A stretch of DNA of 64,000 nucleotides from Ruegeria arenilitoris (lineage in GTDB: Bacteria > Pseudomonadota > Alphaproteobacteria > Rhodobacterales > Rhodobacteraceae). The position numbers and the translations under genes were made by a program. The stretch is taken from assembly GCF_013035425.1 (NCBI RefSeq), contig NZ_WQHX01000009.1:1-64000 (forward strand). Reading direction: 5' to 3'. This document shows, one piece after another, positions 26,768 through 35,897 of this stretch. Positions within the stretch are counted from its first letter, which is position 1. Every line of letters starts with the position of its first letter. The notes below the pieces were generated by a model. The model was given only the letters and a program-made list of their open reading frames with translations. It was not told the DNA's origin and ran no database searches.

Positions 26768-27823
26768 ATGAAGCCCCCTGCCCCATACCTCCCCGCCGCT
26801 GCCCCTGCCCTCTCGGACACAGATCAAGAGGCGCTCACTGATCTTTATGTGCGCGGCACACCGGAAAACACGCTGCGGGCCTATGAGCGCGACCTGCTCT
26901 ATGTGACGGCGTGGAAAGCGGCGCGATTTGGCGCGGCGCTGGACTGGCCGGAAACCGAAGCGACGGCGCTGGCCTTCATTCTCGATCACGCCCGCGATCT
27001 GAATGACGCACCAGAAACGGATGTGGCGCGTGAAACCGCAGAAGCGCTGATTGCCCAGGGGCTACGCAAGTCCCTCGCCTGCCCGGCCCCGTCAACGCTG
27101 GACCGGCGCATTGCCTCGTGGTTGGCCTTTCACCGGATGAAGAACCTCCCCTCCCCGTTTGACGCCCCCCAGGTGAAACAGGCCCGGGCCAAGGCGCGTC
27201 GTGCCGCAGCCCGCCCCCCTGCCCCAAAATCGCAGCACCCGATCACCAGGGATGTGCTGGAACAGCTGATGGCCACCTGTCGCGGCTCTCGCCGGGATTG
27301 CCGCGACCGGGCGATCCTGATGCTGGGCTGGGCCAGCGGCGGCCGGCGTCGGTCAGAGATCACCGGGCTCATGCGGGAGGACGTGTCACTGAAAGAGTTC
27401 GAAAAGGAAGGTCTGGTCTGGATCTCACTGATGGAGACCAAGACCACGGCCAAGGGTGAGACCCCGCGGCTGGTGCTGAAGGGCCGCGCGGCCCAGGCGC
27501 TGGTGCATTGGATCGAGGTGGGCCGGATCAGCGACGGCCCCCTGTTCCGCCCCGTCTCCAAAGCCGACCGGGTGCTGAAACGTCGTTTGAGCCCGGATGC
27601 TATCTATCAGATCGTCAAACATCGCCTCCAGTTGGCAGGGTTGCCGGAGGACTTCGCCTCGCCGCACGGTCTGCGTTCTGGGTTCCTAACCCAAGCCGCA
27701 CTGGACGGCGCACCAATCCAGGCTGCCATGCGCCTCTCGCTGCACCGCTCCATGGCCCAGGCGCAGAAGTACTATGACGACGTCGATATCGCAGAAAACC
27801 CGGCGACGGACCTGTTGGGGTAA
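26768..27823 (+). CDS. Tyrosine recombinase/integrase
   Basis: 351-aa site-specific recombinase. The N-terminal SAM-like core-binding domain (about 25-135, TPENTLRAYERDLLYVTAWK) is followed by the catalytic domain. The motifs visible are the first Arg in ASGGRRRSEI, a Lys-bearing beta-hairpin, H-x-x-R in SPHGLRSGF, a late His in SLHRSM, and the nucleophile Tyr in AQKYYDD. The ATG at 26768 is preferred over an in-frame TTG at 26750. It sits between the copper module and the partition genes, so it may resolve plasmid multimers or have brought in the copper module. No att-like direct repeats were recognised. Confidence 0.88.
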   Translation: MKPPAPYLPAAAPALSDTDQEALTDLYVRGTPENTLRAYERDLLYVTAWKAARFGAALDWPETEATALAFILDHARDLNDAPETDVARETAEALIAQGLRKSLACPAPSTLDRRIASWLAFHRMKNLPSPFDAPQVKQARAKARRAAARPPAPKSQHPITRDVLEQLMATCRGSRRDCRDRAILMLGWASGGRRRSEITGLMREDVSLKEFEKEGLVWISLMETKTTAKGETPRLVLKGRAAQALVHWIEVGRISDGPLFRPVSKADRVLKRRLSPDAIYQIVKHRLQLAGLPEDFASPHGLRSGFLTQAALDGAPIQAAMRLSLHRSMAQAQKYYDDVDIAENPATDLLG

Positions 27824-28228
27824 CCGTTTGCCGAAAAACCAACTGGCACTATAGACCGCGCATAACCCATTCAATTTATCCAGCACCGTTTGAGTTTTAG
27901 CTGCTCTACATTGCAGGTAGAACCCATCATTCTGCCCGTGCACTCAACTAATCATGTGCACAAAATGAGGTCGCCCTACTACCTACCAACAGTTCCGAAT
28001 TTGAATGGTAACTTGCAAGAATTCGATTGCGCAAAAGTTGGATTCACTTCAGCAGCATGATCGCTCATCTGGTTTTAATCAAGTTACGCGGATCCAATGC
28101 CAATCTTCAGCTATTGGGCTTATCACGGATGAAAGCCACTCCAACGGGTGAAGAAATTGGTTCGGTTAACCCGGCGTAGATGCAGCCAGTCCGAGTGCTT
28201 GAAACTATGTCTGAGTGAAGAGATTACC
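27824..28228. other. Non-coding gap before the centromere-like palindromes
   Basis: About 400 A+T-rich bases between the recombinase gene and the two palindromes, with no supported gene on either strand. It could belong to the partition region or be a recombination target; nothing specific was seen. Confidence 0.4.
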
Positions 28229-28250
28229 AAAATTGCCAATTGGCAATTTT
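28229..28250. repeat. Centromere-like palindrome, copy 1
   Basis: Perfect 22-bp palindrome with core ATTGCCAATTGGCAAT. With copy 2 at 28272-28295 (centres 44 bp apart, about four helical turns) it lies just past the end of parB. Paired, identical-core palindromes beside parAB are the expected form of a parS site. The sequence is unlike the GTT-N4-GC-N4-AAC site of repABC plasmids. Confidence 0.65.
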
Positions 28251-28271
28251 TCGGAAAGATTGGCGTTGTGG

Positions 28272-28295
28272 GGAAATTGCCAATTGGCAATTTCC
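28272..28295. repeat. Centromere-like palindrome, copy 2
   Basis: Perfect 24-bp palindrome with the same 16-bp core ATTGCCAATTGGCAAT as copy 1, extended by GGAA/TTCC. It ends 17 bases from the parB stop codon. Likely bound by the adjacent ParB; no terminator-like T-run follows. Confidence 0.65.
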
Positions 28296-28312
28296 AATGT
28301 CACCGTAGTAGA

Positions 28313-29287
28313 TCAGTCTCGATTTGCCGCAAAATGCCTGTCCAAGAAGATGGCAAAGGCCTCCTGCAGATCATCTTTATGTACGTCAGCCGGAAACTCT
28401 AACACTACCTTTTTGCCTTTCCGTTTGTATGTAATCGCCGGCTTTTCGGATGAAGATTGAAGACTCACCGGATCTGCTTTTGTCGAAGCGGGAGGTTTCA
28501 AGGCTGCCTTGAAAACATTCATAACTTGCACGCCATCACGGCTGATCCCATCCGTTGCCATCTGCCTCGCTGTTTCCAACAGTTTCTCGCGATCCTCGGG
28601 CCGACCTAGAAACGGCTTTAACGTACGGGCGTGCAGTTCTTTGATCTCTCGGATCGAAGGGAATGCCTCAACGATCTCGTTCGGCAACTTGGCCAATTGC
28701 AGATAACGTGAAAGCCAAGCTTCGCTGACTTCTAGCCGTGCGGCCATCGCCTTTTGCTTACCGCCGTAGTAACGAGTCACAGCGTCTGCATAGTCACGAG
28801 CACGCTCATAGTCAGAGATATCTTCTCTATCGCGGTTCTCGATATCGCCCAATCGAAAAGCTTCCTCATCGGTCAGCTCCCGAACATCTACCAAGTAGCG
28901 AAACTGTGGATAGTTATTTGCGCGTAGCCAGTTGATTGCAAAATGCCGCCGTGCACCGCAAATCACTTCATACGGCTGATTTGGATCGCTTGTCTTGCGC
29001 ACGATAGCTGGAAACTCTTGCCGACCCTGACTGCGGATTCCGTCAATCAAATCTCGACAGTTGTCCTCCGATAGTAGGTCATACGCCCGGTTATGTCGTT
29101 CCCACATACGGCATTCTCCGGGATCAACCCACCTCAGGGACTTCTCCTCGATATCCCCCGACATCCGTTCCGCAACCCTGTTAGAGCGGTTTAGAAAGCG
29201 AGCGCCAGCGCGTTCGGCTTTGGGGGCAGGGCCGCTATCGAGACCGCTTAGTACGTCATCGAAAATTGCGTCATGTTTCTTGCTCAT
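28313..29287 (-). CDS. parB: ParB, plasmid partition centromere-binding protein
   Basis: 324-aa ParB/RepB-family protein. N-terminal CTPase-type ParB domain with ICGARRH (about 108-114) and ENRDREDIS (about 147-155), then a helix-turn-helix (KQKAMAARLEVSEAWLSRYL) that should bind the palindromes just downstream, and a basic C-terminal dimer domain (YKRKGKKVVLEF). It overlaps the parA stop by four bases (ATGA). Works with ParA to segregate the plasmid. Confidence 0.93.
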   Translation of the reverse strand: MSKKHDAIFDDVLSGLDSGPAPKAERAGARFLNRSNRVAERMSGDIEEKSLRWVDPGECRMWERHNRAYDLLSEDNCRDLIDGIRSQGRQEFPAIVRKTSDPNQPYEVICGARRHFAINWLRANNYPQFRYLVDVRELTDEEAFRLGDIENRDREDISDYERARDYADAVTRYYGGKQKAMAARLEVSEAWLSRYLQLAKLPNEIVEAFPSIREIKELHARTLKPFLGRPEDREKLLETARQMATDGISRDGVQVMNVFKAALKPPASTKADPVSLQSSSEKPAITYKRKGKKVVLEFPADVHKDDLQEAFAIFLDRHFAANRD

Positions 29288-30486
29288 AACACTCCCTCCT
29301 TGCGCAATGCAGCATGGTGACTGGGCCAGGTTTTGCGCATCAAAACTTCAACCTCGCGTCCCACCGCGTCCAGATATGCCCGACAGCGTTTGTGGGTTTC
29401 TGTACGAGCTGCTGGTCCCGTAATCTCGTACACCGTGCCCAAGTTCGCTGTGGCGTTATCAATCTCGGCACTGTCTTTTAGAACACTGGCCAACATGTCT
29501 TGGGGAAAAACCGCGTCCATCATTCGTTTGATGGCTGCATGCGCAGATTTGTTGTCGTTCATCTTGGTGGCCAGAATCTTGACGAATGAATAATCACGAG
29601 CTCCACCATGTTGAGCTAGTTCATTCAACGTTGCGCCCATCATCTTCAAAAAATGGGCAGTAGATCCAAAGTCGATATTGTTCGGCGGGGCAGGGATCAC
29701 CATCGCGTTTGCTGCTCGAAGCACTGAAAGAGAAATCATTCCCAGCGCAGGCGGTGGGTCTAGAAGGATTACGTCGAATTGATCGGCTATGGTGTTGATC
29801 CCATCTCGCAAACGGTCCAACACAAAAACTTGATCCCTGGCCATCCGAGCTGCGAATTCATACTCAGCGTCATAGAGACCGAGGTTTGCAGGGATGAGCG
29901 CAATGCCAGGCCAATACGTTGCGCGTAAAGCATAATGAAGTGTCTGCGGCCCACCATGCTGAAAGAATGGGTAAAGCGTATCTTCAGTCTCATCCACGTC
30001 AATGTCAGGATTAAGGCCAAATATCGAAGTCGTTGAAGCTTGGCTGTCGCAATCGATAACGCAAACTCTATAGCCTTTAAGCGCGAGGAACTGGGCAAGA
30101 TGGGTCGTTACCGTCGACTTTCCAACGCCACCTTTGAATGACTGAACTGACAAAACCAATGTTGGATCATCTATTGCACGATGAGGCAATGTACCGAACA
30201 CTTCCCGCATCCGGTTTATGTCAGACAGTGAGTACCCGGTCCTTCTTCCAGTGACTGGGTCTTTTTCCGGCTCAGGCAAGCGGCCGTCCGCTTCAGCATC
30301 ACGGATTAACTTCTCTGATCGACCTACCATCTCGGCTGCGGAGCGGACATTAAAATTTAGGTTTAGCGTTTTCTCAGTGTCAGGGGAGAATACTCGATCG
30401 CGCAATCGCTCCATCACGGTACTGGCACGATCAGATAGTTGCTCAATCTCTTCCAGCCCAACAGGGGGCAAGGGGGAGGTGGTCAT
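29284..30486 (-). CDS. parA: ParA, plasmid partition ATPase with N-terminal HTH
   Basis: 400-aa type Ia ParA. An N-terminal DNA-binding domain (about 44-95, VRSAAEMVGRSEKLIRDAE...GYSLSDINRMR) resembles MerR/ParA HTH modules used for autoregulation. The deviant Walker A KGGVGKST is at 118-125, followed by IDCDSQAS and DVILLDPPP. Start ATG at 30486. Divergent from rep, with the origin between them, which is the usual layout of iteron plasmids. Expected to repress its own promoter in the 30487-30700 stretch. Confidence 0.94.
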   Translation of the reverse strand: MTTSPLPPVGLEEIEQLSDRASTVMERLRDRVFSPDTEKTLNLNFNVRSAAEMVGRSEKLIRDAEADGRLPEPEKDPVTGRRTGYSLSDINRMREVFGTLPHRAIDDPTLVLSVQSFKGGVGKSTVTTHLAQFLALKGYRVCVIDCDSQASTTSIFGLNPDIDVDETEDTLYPFFQHGGPQTLHYALRATYWPGIALIPANLGLYDAEYEFAARMARDQVFVLDRLRDGINTIADQFDVILLDPPPALGMISLSVLRAANAMVIPAPPNNIDFGSTAHFLKMMGATLNELAQHGGARDYSFVKILATKMNDNKSAHAAIKRMMDAVFPQDMLASVLKDSAEIDNATANLGTVYEITGPAARTETHKRCRAYLDAVGREVEVLMRKTWPSHHAALRKEGVL

Positions 30487-30814
30487 AGGTTTTGTCCTGT
30501 AGAAATCTGCCTTTCGTGAATCATGCCCGGAATGGTGAATCGGCTCAAGTGTGGTTTTTGAGGCAGATCACGTAAAAAATGGGAAATTCGAAGGCAAAGG
30601 CCACAGGAGCGGAAATTGGGGGTAACCGGAGGTCATTAGTAACAACATTCTAGCTCAGAACATCTAATACGGGTGAAGTTGATGTCTGACGATGTTGCTT
30701 GGTACCAATCCCCCAAAAAACCAAATATAAAAAACAATCTTGTTCAAGATTCTTGGATTCAATTGTTCATACGAGTGTTATTGCTATAAAATCAATGCTT
30801 TGCGGTATGTTTCC
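30487..30814. other. Left part of the origin region
   Basis: Non-coding stretch between parA and the iterons. The part from about 30710 to 30810 is very A+T rich (runs of A in AAATATAAAAAACAAT), as expected for the DNA-unwinding element of a Rep-dependent origin. The parA promoter should also lie here. Confidence 0.5.
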
Positions 30815-31021
30815 CTTACAAATCGGGCGCAAATCCTTACAGATTGGGGTGCTTTGCCTTACGTTTCGGATGGTTAAAGCTTACATTTCGGGACGGACCT
30901 AAATCCTACTTTTGGGGACGGGTGAGGTGATTCGAAAAACCCTTGTTTTATTGGGGTTTGTGAGACTTCCTTCGAATCACGCGAGACTCGATGCTGATTC
31001 GAAAAATTACAGATTGGGTGC
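30815..31021 (+). repeat. Iteron array of the replication origin
   Basis: Degenerate direct repeats of pattern YTTACANNTYGGG: starting at 30815 (CTTACAAATCGGG), 30836 (CTTACAGATTGGG), 30858 (CTTACGTTTCGGA), 30880 (CTTACATTTCGGG), a weaker one at 30905 (CCTACTTTTGGGG), and one set apart at 31006 (ATTACAGATTGGG). Spacing of the first four is 21-22 bp, two helical turns, typical of Rep_3 iterons. They lie directly upstream of rep on its strand. Read from the sequence; binding by Rep is inferred. Confidence 0.72.
30927..30980. promoter_or_regulatory. Inverted repeat upstream of rep (probable Rep operator)
   Basis: Perfect 10-bp arms GTGATTCGAA (30927-30936) and TTCGAATCAC (30971-30980), with a third half-copy GATTCGAA at 30996-31003. 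In iteron plasmids Rep dimers often repress rep at inverted copies of part of the iteron; here the arm does not resemble the iterons, so another regulator is possible. Confidence 0.5.
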
Positions 31022-31096
31022 TGGACCGAGACAACAGTGATGTCTATGCTTACATCATACGCCATACAAAAGTAATAATTAGGTGTTCGGCAGTAC

Positions 31097-32125
31097 ATGT
31101 CAAAAAAACCATACCGCACTTTGGACGCACGGCCAAATTCTGAAAGCCTGGTCAAGCCTGGTGAGCTTGTAGACGTGATTGAGGTAACACCGCTGACGCT
31201 TAACGATCGGCGGATCTACAATCAGCTTTTGGAAAACGCTTGGGATGCGATCGACAAGCCTGTCAGCCATGTTATCCAGAAATCCATGCTGCGTGGGTCG
31301 CATAATTCGAACGACAGGGTAGGGGAGTCTATTGAGCGATTGATGTCCGCCATTGTGAAAGTGGAAGTTGTATGGGATGGCGAACCTGCGGTCGAGCGGG
31401 TCCAGTTGTTGGGTGGCAACGTGGAAACAGTGCGAAGCGACGGGCTAATTGAATACGAGATCCCAGCGCGGTTGCGCAAAATTATTTCCAATTCGACAGT
31501 TTTTGCCCGATTACAGCGCGAGATAATGTTCGCACTGAGTTCGAAATATGCGCTGACGTTGTATGAGATCGTACAGAAGCGCGGCAATCTGCGCTGGCGC
31601 TCATCCGAGAAGTTTTCCGTCGATGATCTGCGCGGCATTCTAGGTGTACCAAAGGGGAAGCTAACCAACTGGAGCAACTTGAAACTACGCGCGATCGAAC
31701 CTGCAATTGCTGAAGTCAATGCGCTGTCGGATTACATGGTGGCGATCGATCCGATAAAGACCGGGCGGCGTGTGACTCACGTCGAATTGCGCTGGTGGAA
31801 AAAGGATGGAGAAGGGCAGGGGGCTGCGGAGCGCGCTCTTAAGTTTTCGTCCGTTGGACGTAAGGCAAAAGCGCAAGAACAGGAAGAAAACGTTCAAATG
31901 CCTGTTGCTCCAAGCATCAAACCGCGCCCGGCCTGGTTAGAAAAAAGAGGTGACGCCTTAAAGACCGAAACCTACGAAACTGCTCGACTGCGCCATCCGG
32001 GGTATGACATCTACTACATTGAAGGCCAATGGCGTGACTGGTCAGCAGGAATGGAACCACCCAAAGACCCTGACCGTGCATTTCTCGCATACATTCGGAA
32101 ATTCGCTGAAGCCAATCCGATTTAG
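31097..32125 (+). CDS. Plasmid replication initiator (Rep_3/RepB family)
   Basis: 342-aa initiator with two winged-helix domains: the first around residues 40-150 (LTLNDRRIYNQLLENAW, LRKIISNSTVFARL), the second around 150-240 (LYEIVQKRGNLRW...SVDDLRGILGVPKG, MVAIDPIKTGRRVTHVELRW). This matches RepB-type initiators of roseobacter plasmids, which bind iterons and recruit host replication proteins. Its ribosome site is weak, fitting low expression. The C-terminal 90 residues (WLEKRGDALKTETYETARLRHPGYDIYYIEGQW) look like the extra tail seen in alphaproteobacterial members. Confidence 0.9.
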   Translation: MSKKPYRTLDARPNSESLVKPGELVDVIEVTPLTLNDRRIYNQLLENAWDAIDKPVSHVIQKSMLRGSHNSNDRVGESIERLMSAIVKVEVVWDGEPAVERVQLLGGNVETVRSDGLIEYEIPARLRKIISNSTVFARLQREIMFALSSKYALTLYEIVQKRGNLRWRSSEKFSVDDLRGILGVPKGKLTNWSNLKLRAIEPAIAEVNALSDYMVAIDPIKTGRRVTHVELRWWKKDGEGQGAAERALKFSSVGRKAKAQEQEENVQMPVAPSIKPRPAWLEKRGDALKTETYETARLRHPGYDIYYIEGQWRDWSAGMEPPKDPDRAFLAYIRKFAEANPI

Positions 32126-32456
32126 GATTACATTCAGCTGATAGCAAACAGCAGAGATCGGCAATCAACTCACGCCAAGAAATTGGACGTAACTATTCAC
32201 ACATTAATTCCTGAGCTGTAAACAACTCGCGACTAGCCCAGATCGCCAAAACCTGGGCGCTCAACACATTGTTTTTCCGAAGGTTCGGGTGGAGACCTGC
32301 CGTTCGTTACAGTGGAGGTCAAGTACTAGGAGAATTTCGAAAGCGGAAATTGGGTCGTCCTGTTTGTGGGACAATGTCTCAGCGCTTTACAAACCGTCCA
32401 GTCACCGACAGAAGCGAGTGGATTGAAACAAATATCTATGGATTTTTGGGCTATGC
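32126..32456. other. Non-coding gap between rep and ietA
   Basis: About 330 bases with short open frames but no credible gene (weak starts, no ribosome sites, no recognisable residues). It probably carries the rep terminator and the ietAS promoter; TTGAAA at about 32424 is a possible -35, without a convincing -10. Confidence 0.4.
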
Positions 32457-33476
32457 ATGCCTAAGATTCCTTCAAAAAAGCAGGGAGCAAATTCAGTGGC
32501 ACGCGGCGAACTCATGAAAAAACTTCTGGCCAGCTATGGCCAAGAAGATCAGTTTCGTGCGGTCGCCGAAGAGATCATCGGCGAGGAAGAGCGAAAGAAA
32601 AATAAGGTACTTGCCCGCAGCTTGCGCAAGACTCTGGAAAACCTTGGTCAGGTCCCGAAAGCAAAGGGTCTAGCACCACTCCTTCCATTTCCTGATGAAG
32701 CCAGAGAATTCATCCAGCGGATTGAACCCAACCGCACGGCGCAAGATATCCAGATGTCGACGGAAAATGTGCGACTTTTCACAGGTTTACTGCGGGAATT
32801 CCGGAAATCCGATCAAATCAAACAACACGGGCTGCCGGTGCGCTCCAAGCTCCTGTTCTGTGGCCCGCCCGGCTGTGGCAAAACGCTCTGCGCGGAAGTG
32901 TTCGCGCATGAGCTTGGCTTGCCTCTTTTTGTTGTTCAGCTTGATCGGCTGATGTCGTCTTATCTGGGTGAAACGGCGACGAACATACGCAAGATATTCG
33001 AGTTTGCGCGTCGCCAGCCCTGCGTGCTGTTCCTTGATGAGTTTGACGCCATTGCACGATCGCGGGACGATGGGGGTGAACACAGTGAACTGCGCCGCGT
33101 CGTCAACAGTCTGCTGCTATTCATTGATCAGATAGAGCCAAGTGGCTTCTTGCTTGCAGCGACTAATCTGGATCAAGCGCTCGATCCGGCAGTTTGGCGA
33201 CGGTTTGACGAAATTGTCTGGTTCGATGCACCTGATGAACGTATGATCCGCAAGTTTCTGAAGAACGCTTTCAAGAACGTCAAAACCAACTTCGAGCCGG
33301 AGCAAAGGGCTGCGGCGTTGGTGGGCTACTCTTATGCTGAACTCGACAAGATTTGTACTCAAGCCATAAAGCTGTCTATTCTGGGACGGTCAAAGTCCAT
33401 TTCTCTCCGTCATTTCAATGCCGCCGTAGAAGATGCCAAACGGCGTACGAAACGTGCGGAACGTCTTTCCAACTAA
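32457..33476 (+). CDS. ietA: IetA-like AAA ATPase (antitoxin-like partner of IetS)
   Basis: 339-aa single-domain AAA ATPase. A helical N-terminal part (1-100) precedes Walker A CGPPGCGKT (136-143), Walker B LFLDEFDAIAR (from 191), sensor 1 ATNLDQ and the Arg finger RRFDE. This pattern followed immediately by a subtilase gene matches the IetA/IetS pair, first reported on the Agrobacterium Ti plasmid as a toxin-antitoxin that stabilises the plasmid and sets incompatibility, and later listed among anti-phage systems. ATG 32457 or 32514 could be the start. It lies downstream of rep. Confidence 0.85.
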   Translation: MPKIPSKKQGANSVARGELMKKLLASYGQEDQFRAVAEEIIGEEERKKNKVLARSLRKTLENLGQVPKAKGLAPLLPFPDEAREFIQRIEPNRTAQDIQMSTENVRLFTGLLREFRKSDQIKQHGLPVRSKLLFCGPPGCGKTLCAEVFAHELGLPLFVVQLDRLMSSYLGETATNIRKIFEFARRQPCVLFLDEFDAIARSRDDGGEHSELRRVVNSLLLFIDQIEPSGFLLAATNLDQALDPAVWRRFDEIVWFDAPDERMIRKFLKNAFKNVKTNFEPEQRAAALVGYSYAELDKICTQAIKLSILGRSKSISLRHFNAAVEDAKRRTKRAERLSN

Positions 33477-33492
33477 ACCCACGTAGGCGCCA

Positions 33493-35823
33493 TTGCCCCA
33501 GTATGACCACTTACCGCTTGTGCGGTTGCCCGAGAACTTAGACCGTCGAAAAACCGGAAGACCACCACCCAAACCTAGTCGCGGGGGCGGCCACGGTGCG
33601 GGGATACGCACTGAAATTGACCAGGCCGTGGAAACACAACGCCACCGCAGACCTCCAGGATTTGTCGATCCTTCGCTAATCTTGAAAGTTGAGATGAATG
33701 GCATGTCCATGGAGGACGATTGGGAAGGTGTTGGTCTGCGCCTTCTTTCAAGCGACGAAGATAACACGCTCGTCTTGTTTTCTTCAACCGAAGAGCTGAC
33801 AGACTTCCGGCGCAAACTCGCCGCTTATGAACGCCCGATACCAGCCGGACAAAAGGACCGGAGCTTTTCTGGTTTCATTGACCGGATCGAACGTGTCTCA
33901 ACACTGGAGCCAGCGGATCGATTGGGCATTCGGCTGTTGGAGCGCGGGTTTACCGAGGTAAGTGATTTTCAGGACAGCGAAAACTATCTGGTCGACATCG
34001 AGCTTTGGGATTTTGCAAGCCCGGCGACCCGCCGTCGCAAGGCTGACGAAATAGGCGAGTTCATTGAGGCTCGGGAAGGTGAAGTCTATGACATCTACGT
34101 CGGACCCTCTCTGACCATTCTGCGCGTTCATGCGCCGGGTGGCGCACTGCGTCCAATCCTATCTGTGCCCGAAGTTGCAACGGTTGATCATCCACCTGAA
34201 CCGGATTTGGAAGCACCCTCAGTCGTTCAAATGGCGCTTGATGAACTTCCTGCCGTTGAGCCCGTCCCACAGGATGCACCGGTTGTTGCTGTCGTGGACA
34301 GCGGTATCAATGCGCACCCTTTGTTGGAAGATGTTTTGGTCGCCTCGGAATCCTTCATTCCTGGCGTGGGGCCGGCGGATGTGTGGGGACATGGCACGAA
34401 GGTGGGTGGTACAGCTGTATTCGGAGACCTGCGCGATCAGATTGCCAGTGGGACATTGCAAAAGTCCGTGAGACTGGTGTCCGCAAAAATCATTACGGAT
34501 GCTGGGCAGTTTTACGAGCGCCGAACGCTTCCAAACCAGATGCGCACCGTTTTTCAGAGTCTCAACGAACGGTTTGGGTGCAGGATTTTTGTGTTGTCGC
34601 TTGGTGACGACAAAGCTTGGTTCGAACGGGGGCGGGTAGGTCCTTGGGCCATGACCCTGGATGAACTGGCACGTGAAATGAACGTTCTTGTTTTTGTGTC
34701 AGCGGGTAATCGCAATCCTCGGGCTGGCACCATTGTCGAGCAAGGTGTCACTCAATATCCTCAATACCTGCTTGAAGATGGTAACCGCATCTTTGAGCCG
34801 TCCGGTGCGGCCAATGTGGTCACTGTCGGATCGGTTGCGCATGGCAGCGGGCTCGGCGCACGTCATCAAGGCGACGCTCATGTTCGCGCGATTACAGAAA
34901 GACCCAATGAACCGTCGCCGTTCACACGCACGGGTCCTGGGGCAGGTGGTGTGACCAAGCCGGATTTTGTGGATCTGGGCGGTACAATGGTCTTCAGCGC
35001 GGTGACGCGGTCTTTGCAGACAGCGCCGCATCTGCCCGAGGCTGGTATTGCGACATTGAACCACGACTTTGTCAGACAGCTCTTTACGTCAAGCACAGGG
35101 ACATCAATCTCGACGCCAATGCTGGCGCGCAAGGCCGGCGCTCTATTACAGCGATTTCCAGGCGCGTCAGCCAATCTGATCAGGGCCCTGCTTGCGGGAG
35201 CTTCTGCGCTACCGGAGGAAGCATCGGACCGCTTGCGCGGGATGGATGTGAAGGAAACGTCTTCCATCGTCGGCAACGGCGTGGTGGACGCGTCGAAAGC
35301 GGCCTATTCGGATGATCATCGGGTCATCTATTTCGCCGATGACGTGCTCAATATCGACAGGTTTGCAATCTACCGCATTCCAATCCCGGCAGAATTCCAA
35401 ACAGGTGGAAAACGCACAATCCGAGTGTCACTGGCCTATGACCCCCCTGTCCGGCGCACCAGAGCCGAATACCTTGGGACCAAAATGGACTTCCGGTTGG
35501 TCCGCGGGTGCCCTGTCGATCACATTTCAGACCATTATCGAAGCCATTCTGGACAGGACACCACTCATCCAGATCTTCCGAAGAAGTTTGATTGTGATCT
35601 GAAGCCGAGCAAGACGCAGCGGGCGGGCAACACACTGCAAACTGGGTCTATATCCTTCACTAAGGACACACTCGACTACGGCAACGAGTATCACCTCGTT
35701 GTCAGATGCATCGGTGGATGGGCGACCGATGAGGTTCAGCAAAGATTTGCCGTTGTCGTAGAGCTAGAGCACCAAGCAGGTGTACAACTGTACGCACGCC
35801 TACGAGCTAGGGCCCGCGTTTAG
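33493..35823 (+). CDS. ietS: IetS-like subtilisin-family serine protease
   Basis: 776-aa S8-family protease, the toxin-like half of the IetAS pair. Catalytic triad intact: D269 (VVDSGINAHP), H300 (GHGTKVGG) and S538 (GTSISTP). The N-terminal 250 residues form a non-protease domain beginning MPQYDHLPLVRLPENLDRRK, and about 130 residues follow the protease domain. There is no signal peptide, so it acts in the cytoplasm, unlike most subtilases. The start is TTG 16 bases after the ietA stop, so translation is probably kept low and coupled. What it cleaves is not known from sequence. Confidence 0.88.
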   Translation: MPQYDHLPLVRLPENLDRRKTGRPPPKPSRGGGHGAGIRTEIDQAVETQRHRRPPGFVDPSLILKVEMNGMSMEDDWEGVGLRLLSSDEDNTLVLFSSTEELTDFRRKLAAYERPIPAGQKDRSFSGFIDRIERVSTLEPADRLGIRLLERGFTEVSDFQDSENYLVDIELWDFASPATRRRKADEIGEFIEAREGEVYDIYVGPSLTILRVHAPGGALRPILSVPEVATVDHPPEPDLEAPSVVQMALDELPAVEPVPQDAPVVAVVDSGINAHPLLEDVLVASESFIPGVGPADVWGHGTKVGGTAVFGDLRDQIASGTLQKSVRLVSAKIITDAGQFYERRTLPNQMRTVFQSLNERFGCRIFVLSLGDDKAWFERGRVGPWAMTLDELAREMNVLVFVSAGNRNPRAGTIVEQGVTQYPQYLLEDGNRIFEPSGAANVVTVGSVAHGSGLGARHQGDAHVRAITERPNEPSPFTRTGPGAGGVTKPDFVDLGGTMVFSAVTRSLQTAPHLPEAGIATLNHDFVRQLFTSSTGTSISTPMLARKAGALLQRFPGASANLIRALLAGASALPEEASDRLRGMDVKETSSIVGNGVVDASKAAYSDDHRVIYFADDVLNIDRFAIYRIPIPAEFQTGGKRTIRVSLAYDPPVRRTRAEYLGTKMDFRLVRGCPVDHISDHYRSHSGQDTTHPDLPKKFDCDLKPSKTQRAGNTLQTGSISFTKDTLDYGNEYHLVVRCIGGWATDEVQQRFAVVVELEHQAGVQLYARLRARARV

Positions 35824-35897
35824 TGCTCGTTTATGCGACAAATATTCTGCCGCTGCGGCCTATCTTGGAAGTACCGATCTGCACTTGACGATTTCCG

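Noticed and set aside
32269..32517. 82-codon frame between rep and ietA
   Set aside because: No ribosome site, Arg-rich translation, overlaps the ietA start in another frame.
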